Assembly: GCF_007748175.1 (NCBI RefSeq)
Contig: NZ_CP037422.1
Span: 6,650,334 to 6,714,333 of the forward strand
Source of the DNA: Gimesia aquarii
GTDB lineage: Bacteria > Planctomycetota > Planctomycetia > Planctomycetales > Planctomycetaceae
DNA: 64,000 nucleotides
Direction: 5' to 3'
The notes under the pieces are model-generated. The model was not told where the DNA came from, ran no database searches, and saw only the letters and a program-made list of their open reading frames with translations. This document shows positions 54,250 to 63,753 of the stretch, piece by piece (the first letter of the stretch is position 1; each line of letters begins with the position of its first letter). Position numbers and translations under genes: made by a program.

Positions 54250-55227
54250 TTAAAACTTTCGTTGATTACGCCACTGTTCCAGTTGTTCAGCAGTCAGGTT
54301 TGCAGGTGGTGCGGCTGATTTCGCATTGGATCCCAATTTATGTTTTTGTGGTGATACGCTTGCACGGCTCATGCCTTGTACAGCACCCGATTTTTGTTGC
54401 CTGACTTGAGCTGACCTTTGATTTTTTGCTTGTGAGTTGGAATACGAAACCTGTTTGGCTCCCGCATTGAGGCCTTTCGTTTCACCTGATGTCACTCCTG
54501 CTAACATCAGACGATTTTCTTTCTCTCGACGAATTTCGTCGAGCCAATACTGCGCCTCGTTGAATTCCGGTTTCAATAAGACTGCCTGGAGGAACTGCTG
54601 CTCACTCGCCTGTAGCTGTCCTCGATCTCTTAAAATGTAGCCAATGTTATAATGGGCTTCTGCTTCACCCACAGCACGAATCAAATGGGGCATTGCTCCC
54701 TGATAGTCACCAGAAGAGGCCATTGCGATTCCCAGTTGATAACGAATGTTTTTATCTGCTGGAGCAGACTGCACTGCTTCATTTAACAGAGCGACCGCTT
54801 GATCCCACTTTTTCTCAGCCGCATAAAATTGACCGATGCTGGCACGGACCTTGGGATCTTCCGGGGCCATTTCGAGCGCTTTCTGAAATCCTTTTTCTGC
54901 AGAAGCTTTATCGCCGGCAACCTGATCTAAGCGGGCAAGTCCCAACACAGCTTCTACTGATTTTGGGTTTTGCCCCAAAGCAACTTCATAGGAAGAACGC
55001 GCTGTCTTCACATCGCCCATTTTTTCCTGAAGCTGACCATGCGTAATGTAAAACTTGTCTGGATCTTTCAGTTTTTGTTTCGCAACAAAAATTTTATCTT
55101 TCAAACTGGTCGGTGCTTCATCTGTACTGGCAACTGATGCCTGGCGCATCGAAGAACAACCATTACAGAGTAGTAAGGCACAGGCAATTCCAGTAATCCA
55201 TGTTTGTTTAGTCATCCGTACTGACAT
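54250..55227 (-). CDS. TPR-repeat lipoprotein
   Basis: A 325-residue protein from ATG 55227, preceded by a strong GGAGG. The signal sequence (TWITGIACALLLCNGC) ends in a cysteine consistent with lipidation. Five or six tetratricopeptide repeats follow, at about residues 55-210 (for example ITHGQLQEKMGDVKTARSSY and EKGFQKALEMAPEDPKVRAS), which form a protein-binding superhelix. The last ~100 residues are Ser/Gln/Lys-rich and end AEQLEQWRNQRKF, a short helical tail. It could act in envelope assembly, as does BamD or NlpI, but nothing specific points to this. Confidence 0.88.
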   Translation of the reverse strand: MSVRMTKQTWITGIACALLLCNGCSSMRQASVASTDEAPTSLKDKIFVAKQKLKDPDKFYITHGQLQEKMGDVKTARSSYEVALGQNPKSVEAVLGLARLDQVAGDKASAEKGFQKALEMAPEDPKVRASIGQFYAAEKKWDQAVALLNEAVQSAPADKNIRYQLGIAMASSGDYQGAMPHLIRAVGEAEAHYNIGYILRDRGQLQASEQQFLQAVLLKPEFNEAQYWLDEIRREKENRLMLAGVTSGETKGLNAGAKQVSYSNSQAKNQRSAQVRQQKSGAVQGMSRASVSPQKHKLGSNAKSAAPPANLTAEQLEQWRNQRKF

Positions 55228-55422
55228 TTCATTACCTCCATGAGGTGCACGTGAAAGACGTGAATTGCGAATCAATCATTTTTCTGATGGGGCACTACCC
55301 ATTCATATTGTGATTTCCAATTGATGGAAAAACAGCAATTGGCAGGTACGAATAAAATGAAAGAATCCAGTTGCTTTATGACCTTATATGAAAGGTTCAA
55401 TCAAGCGATGTAAGAAAGGAAC

Positions 55423-56985
55423 TTATATTTGACAGAAGAAACGTTGCGCTGCTTCTGAGATTAGTTGGGTGGAAATGATGGGTTTCTGTCCTTTAAATCG
55501 GCAGATTGACTGAATAATCTCCAGTAAATCTCGCGGGTCGCTTGATCTGGGAGCTTTTCCCTGACGATAGCAATTGTCATATAGGTAGTTTACAAAAGAT
55601 GGATCATATTCGATGTCGCGCTGACGACAACACAGCTTGCAAATTTCTGTAAAGATCTGCCGGGAGGGAGCGCTAATCTGAATTTTATGTCGAATCCGCC
55701 GTAGAAAGGCTTCATCTACAAGATCATTGGGATCCAAATTTGTCGAGAATACAATCAGCTGTTCAAAGGGAACGGAGAATTTTTTGCCTGTTGCCAGCGT
55801 CAAGTAATCTACTCGGTCTTCAAGCGGCAAAATCCACCGGTTGAGAAGGTTTTTGGGGCTAACCAACTGTCTCCCAAAATCGTCGATCAGAAACACACCG
55901 CCATTCGCCTTAATGTGAAGTGGCGCTGTATAATAGTTGCTGGATTTATTGTAACGTAAATCGAGCATTTCTAAGGTCAGTTCGCCACCGGTAATCACAA
56001 CCGGCCGTCTGATTCGTCGCCATCGCAGGTCAATTTCAGGCTTATCCCAGTCTTTCATTTTTGAAATTCTGTCGGCATTCTGCGTTTCAACCGAATTCCG
56101 TTCCTGCAATTCAAGATCGTCGGTTGTTTGATGAATCGTTGGGTCAAACAATGTGATAATGCTGTTTTCCATCTGCAACGCATAGGGCACATAGATGTCT
56201 CCTCCCTGACGATTCAGAAATTGCCCCAATCCTTTTGCAATCAATGTTTTACCATTCCCGGGCGGACCATAAATAAATATCGAACGTCCACTACAGACTG
56301 CGGGGCCCAATTCGTTCAGAAGTCCTTCGCGCAGAATGAAATCCTCAAAGGCATGCTCTAATTTCTCGGGAGTACAATCAATGCCTGTAACAGTTTGCAA
56401 ACGACACTGACGTACATAATCATGTAGTGGAACTGGAGCAGGTCCGACATAGCGACATTGTTCAAACGCTTCCCGTGCGCGAATACGTCCCAGTTCAGTC
56501 AGATTAAAACGATACGAAGATCGACCGATCATCTTACCTGAACTCACCTCAATGCATTTGTCTTCTTTCAGAAAAATCAATGCTTCATCGATAATCCCAA
56601 ACGGAAGGTGTGCGCTGCGGGAGATTTCAATTCCCAGAGCACTGCCTTGCAAATAGAGTTGCTTCAAAACCAGATTGCACAGCTGCATTAAGGACAAGCC
56701 ACTCTCTTCCAGTGTCTGTGGCGCTGGAATCGATTCGCCCTCATACTGGTCGTTGCCTAAAGGAACGACCTCTTCGGGTTCCTCTTTGACAACGACTTTT
56801 TGTGGGTCCTCAGTCGGCTTTTTTTTCTGAAACAAGTCGTTATACAAATCAGAGAGATCGTGGTTCTTCGCAGTATATCGAGGCTCCTCTTCTGAACCTG
56901 TCTCTTTTGTAGAGCCTTTCATATACTCTAAAATGGAATCATCGGGTGGATTCTGAGATTCGTCTTCCGTAGGTCGATCAATCAT
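55423..56985 (-). CDS. AAA+ ATPase of unknown role
   Basis: A 520-residue protein. The N-terminal ~75 residues are acidic and disordered. Residues ~80-185 look like a winged-helix-type module (LMQLCNLVLKQLYLQGSALG, EKLEHAFEDFILREGLL). The AAA+ core has Walker A FIYGPPGNGKTLIAKG near residue 235-250, Walker B GGVFLIDDFGRQL near 365, and sensor-1 FSTNLDP near 420, with LRRIRHKIQI following. It is not of the MoxR or ClpB types. The sequence suggests an ATP-driven remodeller that binds nucleic acid or protein through its N-terminal module. A planctomycete-specific function is possible. Confidence 0.85.
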   Translation of the reverse strand: MIDRPTEDESQNPPDDSILEYMKGSTKETGSEEEPRYTAKNHDLSDLYNDLFQKKKPTEDPQKVVVKEEPEEVVPLGNDQYEGESIPAPQTLEESGLSLMQLCNLVLKQLYLQGSALGIEISRSAHLPFGIIDEALIFLKEDKCIEVSSGKMIGRSSYRFNLTELGRIRAREAFEQCRYVGPAPVPLHDYVRQCRLQTVTGIDCTPEKLEHAFEDFILREGLLNELGPAVCSGRSIFIYGPPGNGKTLIAKGLGQFLNRQGGDIYVPYALQMENSIITLFDPTIHQTTDDLELQERNSVETQNADRISKMKDWDKPEIDLRWRRIRRPVVITGGELTLEMLDLRYNKSSNYYTAPLHIKANGGVFLIDDFGRQLVSPKNLLNRWILPLEDRVDYLTLATGKKFSVPFEQLIVFSTNLDPNDLVDEAFLRRIRHKIQISAPSRQIFTEICKLCCRQRDIEYDPSFVNYLYDNCYRQGKAPRSSDPRDLLEIIQSICRFKGQKPIISTQLISEAAQRFFCQI

Positions 56986-57052
56986 TTTAGTTAACGTTTA
57001 CACTAAAGTGAATTAGAAATACCAACGAAGTCACAGCAGAAAAAAACAGGAG

Positions 57053-57736
57053 TTATTCCCCCCCATTAGCGGCTGAACCTCCACCGGCTGTATACTGAAT
57101 TCGCGGTGCTAAAATAGAACCCACGTAGGCTCGGTATTTCAGATCTTCTTCGCGTGCCGGACGACCATAGGCAGGAGCGACTCTTAGCATTGCCGATGGA
57201 ATACTTTGACCACCTGACATCTCAGAAGCCGCATATTGGACATTCGCCAATCGTTCCTGGCTCGCAATAGAATGATCTGCTGTCTGAACAAAAATCACGC
57301 GACGGTTCTCAGGAGCATGTTCCAAAATCCAACGTAAATGGATTAAACCTGCTTCTGTCAACTTGTTTCCATCTTTATCAAAGTGATAATCATAAAGCGT
57401 TGTTTGATCGGTCCATCCGTTGTGTATCTGTCGCGCCATGATGTCACGCACGTAAGCCTGATCTTCACAATTATAGGGATACGGCCAATAGTGAGCATGA
57501 TGGTATTTGTTCCAAAAGTGCCGTTTTGGTCCAGTGGGTCGGGGAACTGGCGGCCAAAGCTCACCAAATTTGTATTTTTGTCGGGAGCCAACAGGTCGAG
57601 CAGCTTTCTCTGCCCACTTCGCTTCTTTTTCTTCTTTAGAATGCCAAGGCCAGCCTGCTTCGGCTTCGGCAGTAGTTGCTAAGCTAACCACTAATAAGAT
57701 AAGCAGATACGTGTTTACTTTGACGGCAGTCGTCAT
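57053..57736 (-). CDS. Secreted protein of unknown function
   Basis: A 227-residue protein with a clear signal peptide (TYLLILLVVSLATTAEAEA, cleavage near residue 27). The mature N-terminal region is rich in Trp, His, Pro and Tyr (WPPVPRPTG, FWNKYHHAHYWPYPYN). The C-terminal half has regular alpha-beta character (LTEAGLIHLRWILEHAP, RRVIFVQTADHS), faintly like an OmpA-type peptidoglycan-binding fold, but the defining residues are not obvious. It ends in a Gly/Ala-rich tail. I do not recognise the family. It is separated from the AAA+ gene by 67 bp on the same strand. Confidence 0.72.
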   Translation of the reverse strand: MTTAVKVNTYLLILLVVSLATTAEAEAGWPWHSKEEKEAKWAEKAARPVGSRQKYKFGELWPPVPRPTGPKRHFWNKYHHAHYWPYPYNCEDQAYVRDIMARQIHNGWTDQTTLYDYHFDKDGNKLTEAGLIHLRWILEHAPENRRVIFVQTADHSIASQERLANVQYAASEMSGGQSIPSAMLRVAPAYGRPAREEDLKYRAYVGSILAPRIQYTAGGGSAANGGE

Positions 57737-58366
57737 GCCATCTCCCCCTTAATTTGATCGTGGTAGAATCACTCGTCAGTACGCGAAGGCCCCTCTTGCG
57801 CATGTCAGACCGATAACCATTTGAGGCTATCCCTTTGTCTTTGTATCGGCAGACAAAAGGTTCGGTCCTAACGAGAAAAACGATTCTATCGAAAGAATAA
57901 GAGAGATAATTACATACACTAAAAGCAAAAGGCTTGAGATGGCTTACTCACAACATGTTAAGCAATGTCACCCTACTTCCTGTTACAGACAATCAGCAGA
58001 AAAAAGTTGGCTGAAATGTGATGCTCAAATTTGTTTGTACTGTTAAGTAACCACACATGTTAAAGACATAAGAAAAGACATAGAATTGTGAAGCTCAAAA
58101 AGCGGATGAGTCACTTACTTTCAAAGTGGAATCCGGTTTCGCAAGGCATCTTTTGGGCCACTTAAGCCTATCAGACTTGAGCATTCCCCATTACACTTTC
58201 CAGAAATGCCGCGCAGTCCTCTCATTGGATGATACCGTGTTACCGTTTCTATTTTTTCTTAAAATCGTTATTCTTAATAAATTGTTTGTCAGTAGATCCT
58301 GTCATTGAATCTAATTCAAAATTTGAGTTTAAAAAACTTAATTGATCGGAACGAATCGAGATCGGG
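57737..58366. other. Non-coding stretch between secreted-protein gene and tex
   Basis: About 630 bp. An imperfect hairpin (CCTTTGTCT with AGACAAAAGG, 57832-57860) is the only clear structure. A 60-codon open frame at 58126-58308 lacks a ribosome binding site and looks spurious. The divergent promoters of the secreted-protein and tex genes must be here. Confidence 0.5.
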
Positions 58367-60817
58367 ATGGATACGATTGAGATAAAATCGAATCAGTCGA
58401 ACAAGCATTTCTCTGAACACGATGCAGAGCAAATGGCTTTGGATTTGAATCTCTCCTCACAGCAAATTCTCAATGTGATTGCATTGCTGGATGAAGGGAA
58501 TACGGTTCCCTTTATTACACGCTACCGAAAAGAACGAACTGGCAATCTGGATGAAGTTCAGATTCGCAATATTCAAAAGCGGGTACAATCAAAACGACAA
58601 ATATGGGAACGTGCTTCCACAATCCTGCGTTTAATTGAAGCACAACAGCAACTCACGCCTGAGTTAAAAGCAGAAATAGAAAAAGCCGATACACTCAAAC
58701 GTCTCGAAGATCTTTATCGCCCCTATCGGCCCAAACGAACCTCCCGTGCCGCGACTGCCAGAAAGCGTGGTTTCGAACCATTGGCAGATGCGATCTGGAA
58801 AGGTGACGCTCACATTGAGGATCTCTCAAAAGAAGCATTAAAATATACGAAAGGTGAAGAAGGAGCCCGCACAACGGATGAGGTATTAAAGGGGGCTGCT
58901 GACATCCTGGCGGAAAAGATTGGTGAAGATGCCGACGTGCGTGAAATCTCTCGCAAGATTGCCTGGAAATCGGGACGGCTGGTTGCGAATGCCACAAAGA
59001 ATGCTGAAGAGTCCGGTCAGGAATATCGCGATTACTTTAAGTTCTCAGAGCATGTTGTCAAAGTGCCTCATCATCGCACATTGGCGATGAACAGAGGAGA
59101 AAAGTCGGGCGCACTGCGCGTCCGCTTTGAATGGGACGAAGAGTCTGCCTGCACATCAATCGCCCGCCAATTGAATTTAAGTCACCATCGCTTTGCAAAA
59201 TTTCTCACACAGGTAATCAACGACGCGCAACAACGTTTGATCCTACCCAGCCTCGAACGCGAAATCCGCCGCGAGCTGACCGAAAAAGCAGAAAAACATG
59301 CTGTTTCCGTTTTTGCCAGTAACCTGAAAAACTTACTGCTCCAGCCCCCCTTGCGAGGCGAACGCATCCTGGCCATCGATCCCGGATTACGAACCGGCTG
59401 CAAATTAGCGGTACTTGACGAACTCGGAAATTGTCTGGCGAATGACTTGGTATATGTCACGGGTTCCGCAGAGAAAAAAGATTATGCACGCAACAAATTA
59501 GCTGAGTTCATGCAGGAACACGAATGCAGACTGGTCGCCATTGGTAACGGTACTGCCTGCCGGGAAACGGAAGAAATCATTACAGAGATGATCGAGCAGA
59601 ACTTACCCGAAGCACGGTATTTAATCGTGAACGAAGCGGGAGCCAGCATCTATTCTGCCAGCCCGGTGGCACGCGAAGAATTCCCCGACCTGGACGCAAC
59701 AATTAGAGGCACCATTTCCATCGGACGACGATTGCAGGACCCTTTGAGCGAATTGGTAAAAATCGATCCTCAACATCTGGGTGTCGGCATGTATCAACAC
59801 GATGTCAATTCGAAGCGTCTTAAAGAATCACTGGATGAGGTAATCGAATCGTGTGTCAATTATGTTGGCGTAAATCTGAATAACGCCAGTGCGTCATTAC
59901 TACGACATGTTTCAGGTATGAATCAATTGATCGCCAGACGAATTACAGAATGGCGCGACAAACATGGCTCATTCCAGAATCGAAAACAACTTCTCGATGT
60001 CGCTGGAATTGGGGAAGCCACTTTTACACAAGCCGCAGGTTTTTTGAAAATTGACGAAGGCGATGAACCTCTCGATTCGACCTGGATTCACCCAGAGAGT
60101 TATGAACACGCTCACAAAGTTCTCACACAACTCAATCTACCGCAGGACAGCCTGAAAACGTCAGCCAACGATCGCGCTGCGATTATTGAAAAGGTCTCTC
60201 AGGTTGATAAAACGCAATTGAGTGAGAGTCTCAAGATCGGCTTACCAACTCTGGAAGATATTCTGGAGGCGATTGGAAAACCAAGACGCGATCCACGTTC
60301 CGACTTACCCGGACCAATTTTCAAGAAAGGAGTTTTAAAACTTGAACAACTGGTCAAAGATATGGAGTTGCAGGGAACCGTTCTGAACGTCGTTGATTTT
60401 GGTGCGTTTGTCGATGTTGGTTTAAAAGACAGCGCACTCATTCACGTGAGCGAAATGGCCACTCACTTCATTGAAAATCCCTATCAGTTTGTATCCGTGG
60501 GTGATGTGATTACGGCCTGGGTTCTAGGTGTAGATCTGGAACGGCGCCGGGTATCACTGACGCTGATCAAACCGGGTACGGATCGCCAGTCGAAAAAAGA
60601 ATCCTTTTCGAAACCAAAGGCTCCTCAAAAACAGTTCGACAAAAAAAAGCCCACTCCCTCAGGATCCAGTCAAACTGAGCAGAGACCCAAAAAGAAACGA
60701 ACTCCGAAAAAGAAGACGCCCCCTGCGGCTAAACTTTCGGATGAAATGAAATCGGGTGAGCAGCCATTACAAGGTTTCGATCAATTAAAAGCACTTTGGA
60801 ACCAGAAAAAGAAATAG
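58367..60817 (+). CDS. tex: Tex-family RNA-binding transcription accessory protein
   Basis: An 816-residue protein of the Tex/Spt6-like family. Domains in order: N-terminal helical region (PFITRYRKERTGNLDEVQIR near residues 48-67), YqgF-like RNase H fold (RILAIDPGLRTGCKLAVLD near 340-358), helix-hairpin-helix pairs (FQNRKQLLDVAGIGEATFTQAAGFL near 540-565) and the S1 RNA-binding domain (LQGTVLNVVDFGAFVDVGL, near 668-686, with DSALIHVSEMA). The final 90 residues are a Lys/Pro/Gln-rich tail ending in LKALWNQKKK. Length and order match the family. Tex binds single-stranded nucleic acid and affects transcription and stress recovery in other bacteria. A thpR gene follows 44 bp later. Confidence 0.96.
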   Translation: MDTIEIKSNQSNKHFSEHDAEQMALDLNLSSQQILNVIALLDEGNTVPFITRYRKERTGNLDEVQIRNIQKRVQSKRQIWERASTILRLIEAQQQLTPELKAEIEKADTLKRLEDLYRPYRPKRTSRAATARKRGFEPLADAIWKGDAHIEDLSKEALKYTKGEEGARTTDEVLKGAADILAEKIGEDADVREISRKIAWKSGRLVANATKNAEESGQEYRDYFKFSEHVVKVPHHRTLAMNRGEKSGALRVRFEWDEESACTSIARQLNLSHHRFAKFLTQVINDAQQRLILPSLEREIRRELTEKAEKHAVSVFASNLKNLLLQPPLRGERILAIDPGLRTGCKLAVLDELGNCLANDLVYVTGSAEKKDYARNKLAEFMQEHECRLVAIGNGTACRETEEIITEMIEQNLPEARYLIVNEAGASIYSASPVAREEFPDLDATIRGTISIGRRLQDPLSELVKIDPQHLGVGMYQHDVNSKRLKESLDEVIESCVNYVGVNLNNASASLLRHVSGMNQLIARRITEWRDKHGSFQNRKQLLDVAGIGEATFTQAAGFLKIDEGDEPLDSTWIHPESYEHAHKVLTQLNLPQDSLKTSANDRAAIIEKVSQVDKTQLSESLKIGLPTLEDILEAIGKPRRDPRSDLPGPIFKKGVLKLEQLVKDMELQGTVLNVVDFGAFVDVGLKDSALIHVSEMATHFIENPYQFVSVGDVITAWVLGVDLERRRVSLTLIKPGTDRQSKKESFSKPKAPQKQFDKKKPTPSGSSQTEQRPKKKRTPKKKTPPAAKLSDEMKSGEQPLQGFDQLKALWNQKKK

Positions 60818-60861
60818 GGAAATCAAATTTCTGCGATGCTGACAGAAATACAAATTGACTC

Positions 60862-61434
60862 ATGATGCACACGAATCGTACCCGCACTTTTATCGCTGTC
60901 CCCATTCAACCTCCGCGCGGCCTCAAAAAACTAATGCCCAAGTTGGAAAAACTAGGCTCAGGAGTGAGACCCATTCCCGTAAATCAGATGCATATTACGT
61001 TGAAGTTTTTGGGTCCGACTGATTTAGATGACATCATGCCCCTTAGTTCGATTCTGAAAACCATGCGAACTCAATTTTCACGTACAAAACTGGCATTCAA
61101 GGGCCTGGGCGCATTCCCCCGCCCTGACCGCCCGAATGTGATTTGGGCAGGTATCACTACCAATGCTACGGTGTTAACAGAAATGGCAGAGTATTTAGAA
61201 ACAGAAACAGGGAAACTGGGCTATGCTCCTGAACGCAAAAGTTTTCATCCACATCTCACACTGGCCCGTATCAAAACTCAACCCCCGGATGAACTGTTTC
61301 AAATTTTAGAGGATCGGCGAAACGCAGAATGGGGTGAAACCACGATTGATACAATCAAATTTTATCAGTCGGAACTCAGATCTCAGGGCGCACGCTACCA
61401 TGAGATGCAAACAGTGAAGCTCTCTCAAGGTTGA
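60862..61434 (+). CDS. thpR: RNA 2',3'-cyclic phosphodiesterase
   Basis: A 190-residue 2H phosphoesterase of the LigT/ThpR family, with both HxTx motifs: HITLKFLG (about 44-51) and HPHLTLAR (about 129-136). Each contributes a His and a Thr to open 2',3'-cyclic phosphates at RNA ends. The start is ATG 60862; a second ATG follows directly. It lies 44 bp behind tex and is probably co-transcribed, giving two RNA-linked genes in a row. Its last 10 bp overlap the 3' end of the convergent EamA gene. Confidence 0.93.
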   Translation: MMHTNRTRTFIAVPIQPPRGLKKLMPKLEKLGSGVRPIPVNQMHITLKFLGPTDLDDIMPLSSILKTMRTQFSRTKLAFKGLGAFPRPDRPNVIWAGITTNATVLTEMAEYLETETGKLGYAPERKSFHPHLTLARIKTQPPDELFQILEDRRNAEWGETTIDTIKFYQSELRSQGARYHEMQTVKLSQG

Positions 61435-62333
61435 TCCGGATTCGGTTCCAAAATCAATTTTGGTCTGAAAAACAAAAATCGTACTGCTAACCCCAGAACA
61501 ATCAACGTACAGCCAACAAGCGTTGTGAACGAGACAGTCTCACCCCAAAATATCCAGACCCAGATCGGATTCAAAATCGGTTCAGCCAGAACCAATAGTG
61601 CCGCTTCCTGTGAATTGACTGTTTTGACCGCGTGGGAAAAGATCACATACGGGGCTCCCATCTGAATCACACCCATTAAGGCGATCAGACCAAATTGCAC
61701 ACCAGTGAGAGAGATTCCCAGTGTCAGCGCCCAGGGAGCGACCAGTGCGGAAGAAAACAACAGACATAACGCAACCAGCCAGGCGGGATGTTCATCCCTC
61801 AACATTCGAAAGAAAATGACAACAAGCGCATAAGTAATCCCACTCAACAAAGCAAACAGATTTCCCATAAAATTTTTGCCCGCGCCATCTGCAAACACGA
61901 TAAAACCAATTCCCATCATCACAATCAAAATGGAGAGAATCGATCCTCGTTCAATTCTCTCTTTCAAAAGGAGAAAACCAAACAGCATCGCCCACGCCAC
62001 ACTTGTATTCTGCAGAAAAATCGCGGCCGCCGCTGATGTCTTGGTCATCGCGACCATAAACAGTAGATTCATCAAACCAAAGGTAACCAAGAGTGGTATC
62101 AAAACAGGGCGCCAACGGATTTGGTTTAATTTAACAAACGGCAGCAGGAATAAACCCGCAAAGAAGACGCGATAACAGGCCAGAATCAGCCCGCGGTCTG
62201 CCTCAGGAATGGACAAGAAAGGTGGCGACTTAATAAACAGACCGCTCAGACTCCACAATACGGAAGCCAAAAGTATTAAGAGTCGGGCTCGGAACAGCTT
62301 TCTACGATCAACGTCATTCATGATTGAAGGCAA
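61425..62333 (-). CDS. EamA-family (DMT) transporter
   Basis: A 302-residue membrane protein with ten hydrophobic helices in two EamA halves of five, the plan of drug/metabolite transporters such as RhaT and YdcZ. The first half starts LLILLASVLWSLSGLFIKSPP, and the second has the typical conserved end with PILNPIWVWIFWGETVS and a short basic C-terminus. It may export a small metabolite such as an amino acid or nucleoside; the substrate cannot be read. Its 3' end overlaps thpR by 10 bp on the other strand. The hisA gene starts 26 bp upstream of its coordinates only on the far side, so it is not in that operon by clear evidence. Confidence 0.92.
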   Translation of the reverse strand: MPSIMNDVDRRKLFRARLLILLASVLWSLSGLFIKSPPFLSIPEADRGLILACYRVFFAGLFLLPFVKLNQIRWRPVLIPLLVTFGLMNLLFMVAMTKTSAAAAIFLQNTSVAWAMLFGFLLLKERIERGSILSILIVMMGIGFIVFADGAGKNFMGNLFALLSGITYALVVIFFRMLRDEHPAWLVALCLLFSSALVAPWALTLGISLTGVQFGLIALMGVIQMGAPYVIFSHAVKTVNSQEAALLVLAEPILNPIWVWIFWGETVSFTTLVGCTLIVLGLAVRFLFFRPKLILEPNPDQP

Positions 62334-62359
62334 TCTGTTCCTGCTACTGCCAAAATCGA

Positions 62360-63100
62360 TTACAGATTTGTGGCAGCAATGGCGGCGGGGACTTCAATCG
62401 TTCCTTCGTATAAGGCACGACCAATGATTGCGCCCATTAATCGAGGATGTTGTTGATGGACTTCCCCCAGACGTGAAACATCTTTGAGCGTTGTGACTCC
62501 CCCCGAAGCGATGACAGGCAACCCGAGTTCTGTTAACTGGATCATGTCCTGAATCGTGGCTTCATCGACTCCCTGCATCATGCCGTCATTGGCAATGTTC
62601 GTATAAATGACGGCAGCCAGATCGACGCCGACATACTCTTTCGCCAAATCGAGGGCTGAAGTTTCAGAGACATCCAGCCAGCCCTCGGTAGCAACTTTCG
62701 AATCGCGGGCATCCAGACCCAATGCCAGCCTTTGCGGATAACGCTGTACCATTTCTTTGAACCATTGCGGGTCTTTCAACGCCTGCGTACCCACAATCAC
62801 CCGATCAATGCCAATGTCATCCAGCATCAACTGAATCGCGGCTTCATCCCGGATTCCACCACCCATCTGACAGGGCACTGAGACTGCATCCACAATCTTT
62901 TTCACGACTTCATGATTGACGGGTTTTCCAGCCTTGGCGCCATCGAGGTCCACCAGATGCAAACGTTGTGCGCCTCCCTCTGCCCAGCGGAGTGCCATTT
63001 CTGTGGGATCATCACCGAAGACGGTTTCCTGGCCGTAATCGCCTTGTCGCAAACGCACACACTTGCCTCCTCGAATATCGATGGCGGGCAATATTTCCAT
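62360..63100 (-). CDS. hisA: Phosphoribosylformimino-5-aminoimidazole carboxamide ribotide isomerase
   Basis: A 246-residue (beta-alpha)8 barrel that catalyses the Amadori rearrangement of ProFAR to PRFAR in histidine synthesis. [17 protein letters not shown] carries the catalytic Asp8, and the second catalytic Asp is in [11 protein letters not shown] (about residue 127); phosphate-binding loops are QMGGGIRDE and [10 protein letters not shown]. The two-half-barrel repeat is visible. It follows hisH by 47 bp on the same strand, so the two form a his operon segment. The usual partner hisF is not in the window and may lie elsewhere. Confidence 0.97.
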   Translation of the reverse strand: MEILPAIDIRGGKCVRLRQGDYGQETVFGDDPTEMALRWAEGGAQRLHLVDLDGAKAGKPVNHEVVKKIVDAVSVPCQMGGGIRDEAAIQLMLDDIGIDRVIVGTQALKDPQWFKEMVQRYPQRLALGLDARDSKVATEGWLDVSETSALDLAKEYVGVDLAAVIYTNIANDGMMQGVDEATIQDMIQLTELGLPVIASGGVTTLKDVSRLGEVHQQHPRLMGAIIGRALYEGTIEVPAAIAATNL

Positions 63101-63147
63101 AGTTGATCAGTCTTTCTAGATTCCTGTTTAATTCGATTTGTCTCGAA

Positions 63148-63753
63148 TTAGAATGAAGCAAAATTTTCCAGTAGTTTCAATCCTGCACTTTGACTTTTTT
63201 CAGGATGAAACTGGGCAGCGACAATGTTATCGCGGGCAACCATCGAAGCAAAGCGACAGCCATAATCAGTGTAAGCAGCAACAACTGATTCCTCTTCAGG
63301 GGCGACATAATAACTGTGCACAAAATAGAAATATTCCTGTTCGGGAATGCCTTCCAGAATCGGATGAGGGGCCGTTGGTTCAATCTGATTCCAACCCATG
63401 TGTGGAATTTTCAGACCGGGCTGATCCTGAAAACGGATCACTTTTCCCGGAATCACGCCCAACCCTGCGTATTCTCCGTCTTCATAACTGGTTTCGAAGA
63501 GCAATTGCAAACCCAGGCAAATTCCCAGAAAGGGTTTGCCGGATTGAATCTGCTCCAGAATGGGTTCGACTAACGACTGCTCTTTTAAAGCATGGATTGC
63601 GTCTCGGAAGGCTCCCACACCGGGGAGCACCAATTTAGACGCCTGCGAAATTTCTTCCGGCCGGCAACTGATAACCGCCTGTGAGCCCACCTTTTCAAAG
63701 GCTTTCTGGACACTTCGCAGATTTCCCATTCCATAATCGACAATCGTAATCAT
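63148..63753 (-). CDS. hisH: Imidazole glycerol phosphate synthase, glutaminase subunit
   Basis: A 201-residue class I glutamine amidotransferase that supplies ammonia to HisF for imidazole glycerol phosphate formation. The start [20 protein letters not shown] is typical; the nucleophile Cys79 is in [12 protein letters not shown], and the His-Glu dyad is in QFHPEKS near the C-terminus. Length is usual for the family. HisA follows directly downstream. The gene starts at ATG 63753; no other ATG is nearby. Confidence 0.97.
   Translation of the reverse strand: MITIVDYGMGNLRSVQKAFEKVGSQAVISCRPEEISQASKLVLPGVGAFRDAIHALKEQSLVEPILEQIQSGKPFLGICLGLQLLFETSYEDGEYAGLGVIPGKVIRFQDQPGLKIPHMGWNQIEPTAPHPILEGIPEQEYFYFVHSYYVAPEEESVVAAYTDYGCRFASMVARDNIVAAQFHPEKSQSAGLKLLENFASF

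Noticed and set aside
57832-57860. Hairpin as an intrinsic terminator upstream of tex
   Set aside because: The arms contain a bulge, no T-run follows on either strand and no gene ends just before it.
58126-58308. 60-codon open frame before tex
   Set aside because: No binding site and no protein-like regularity.
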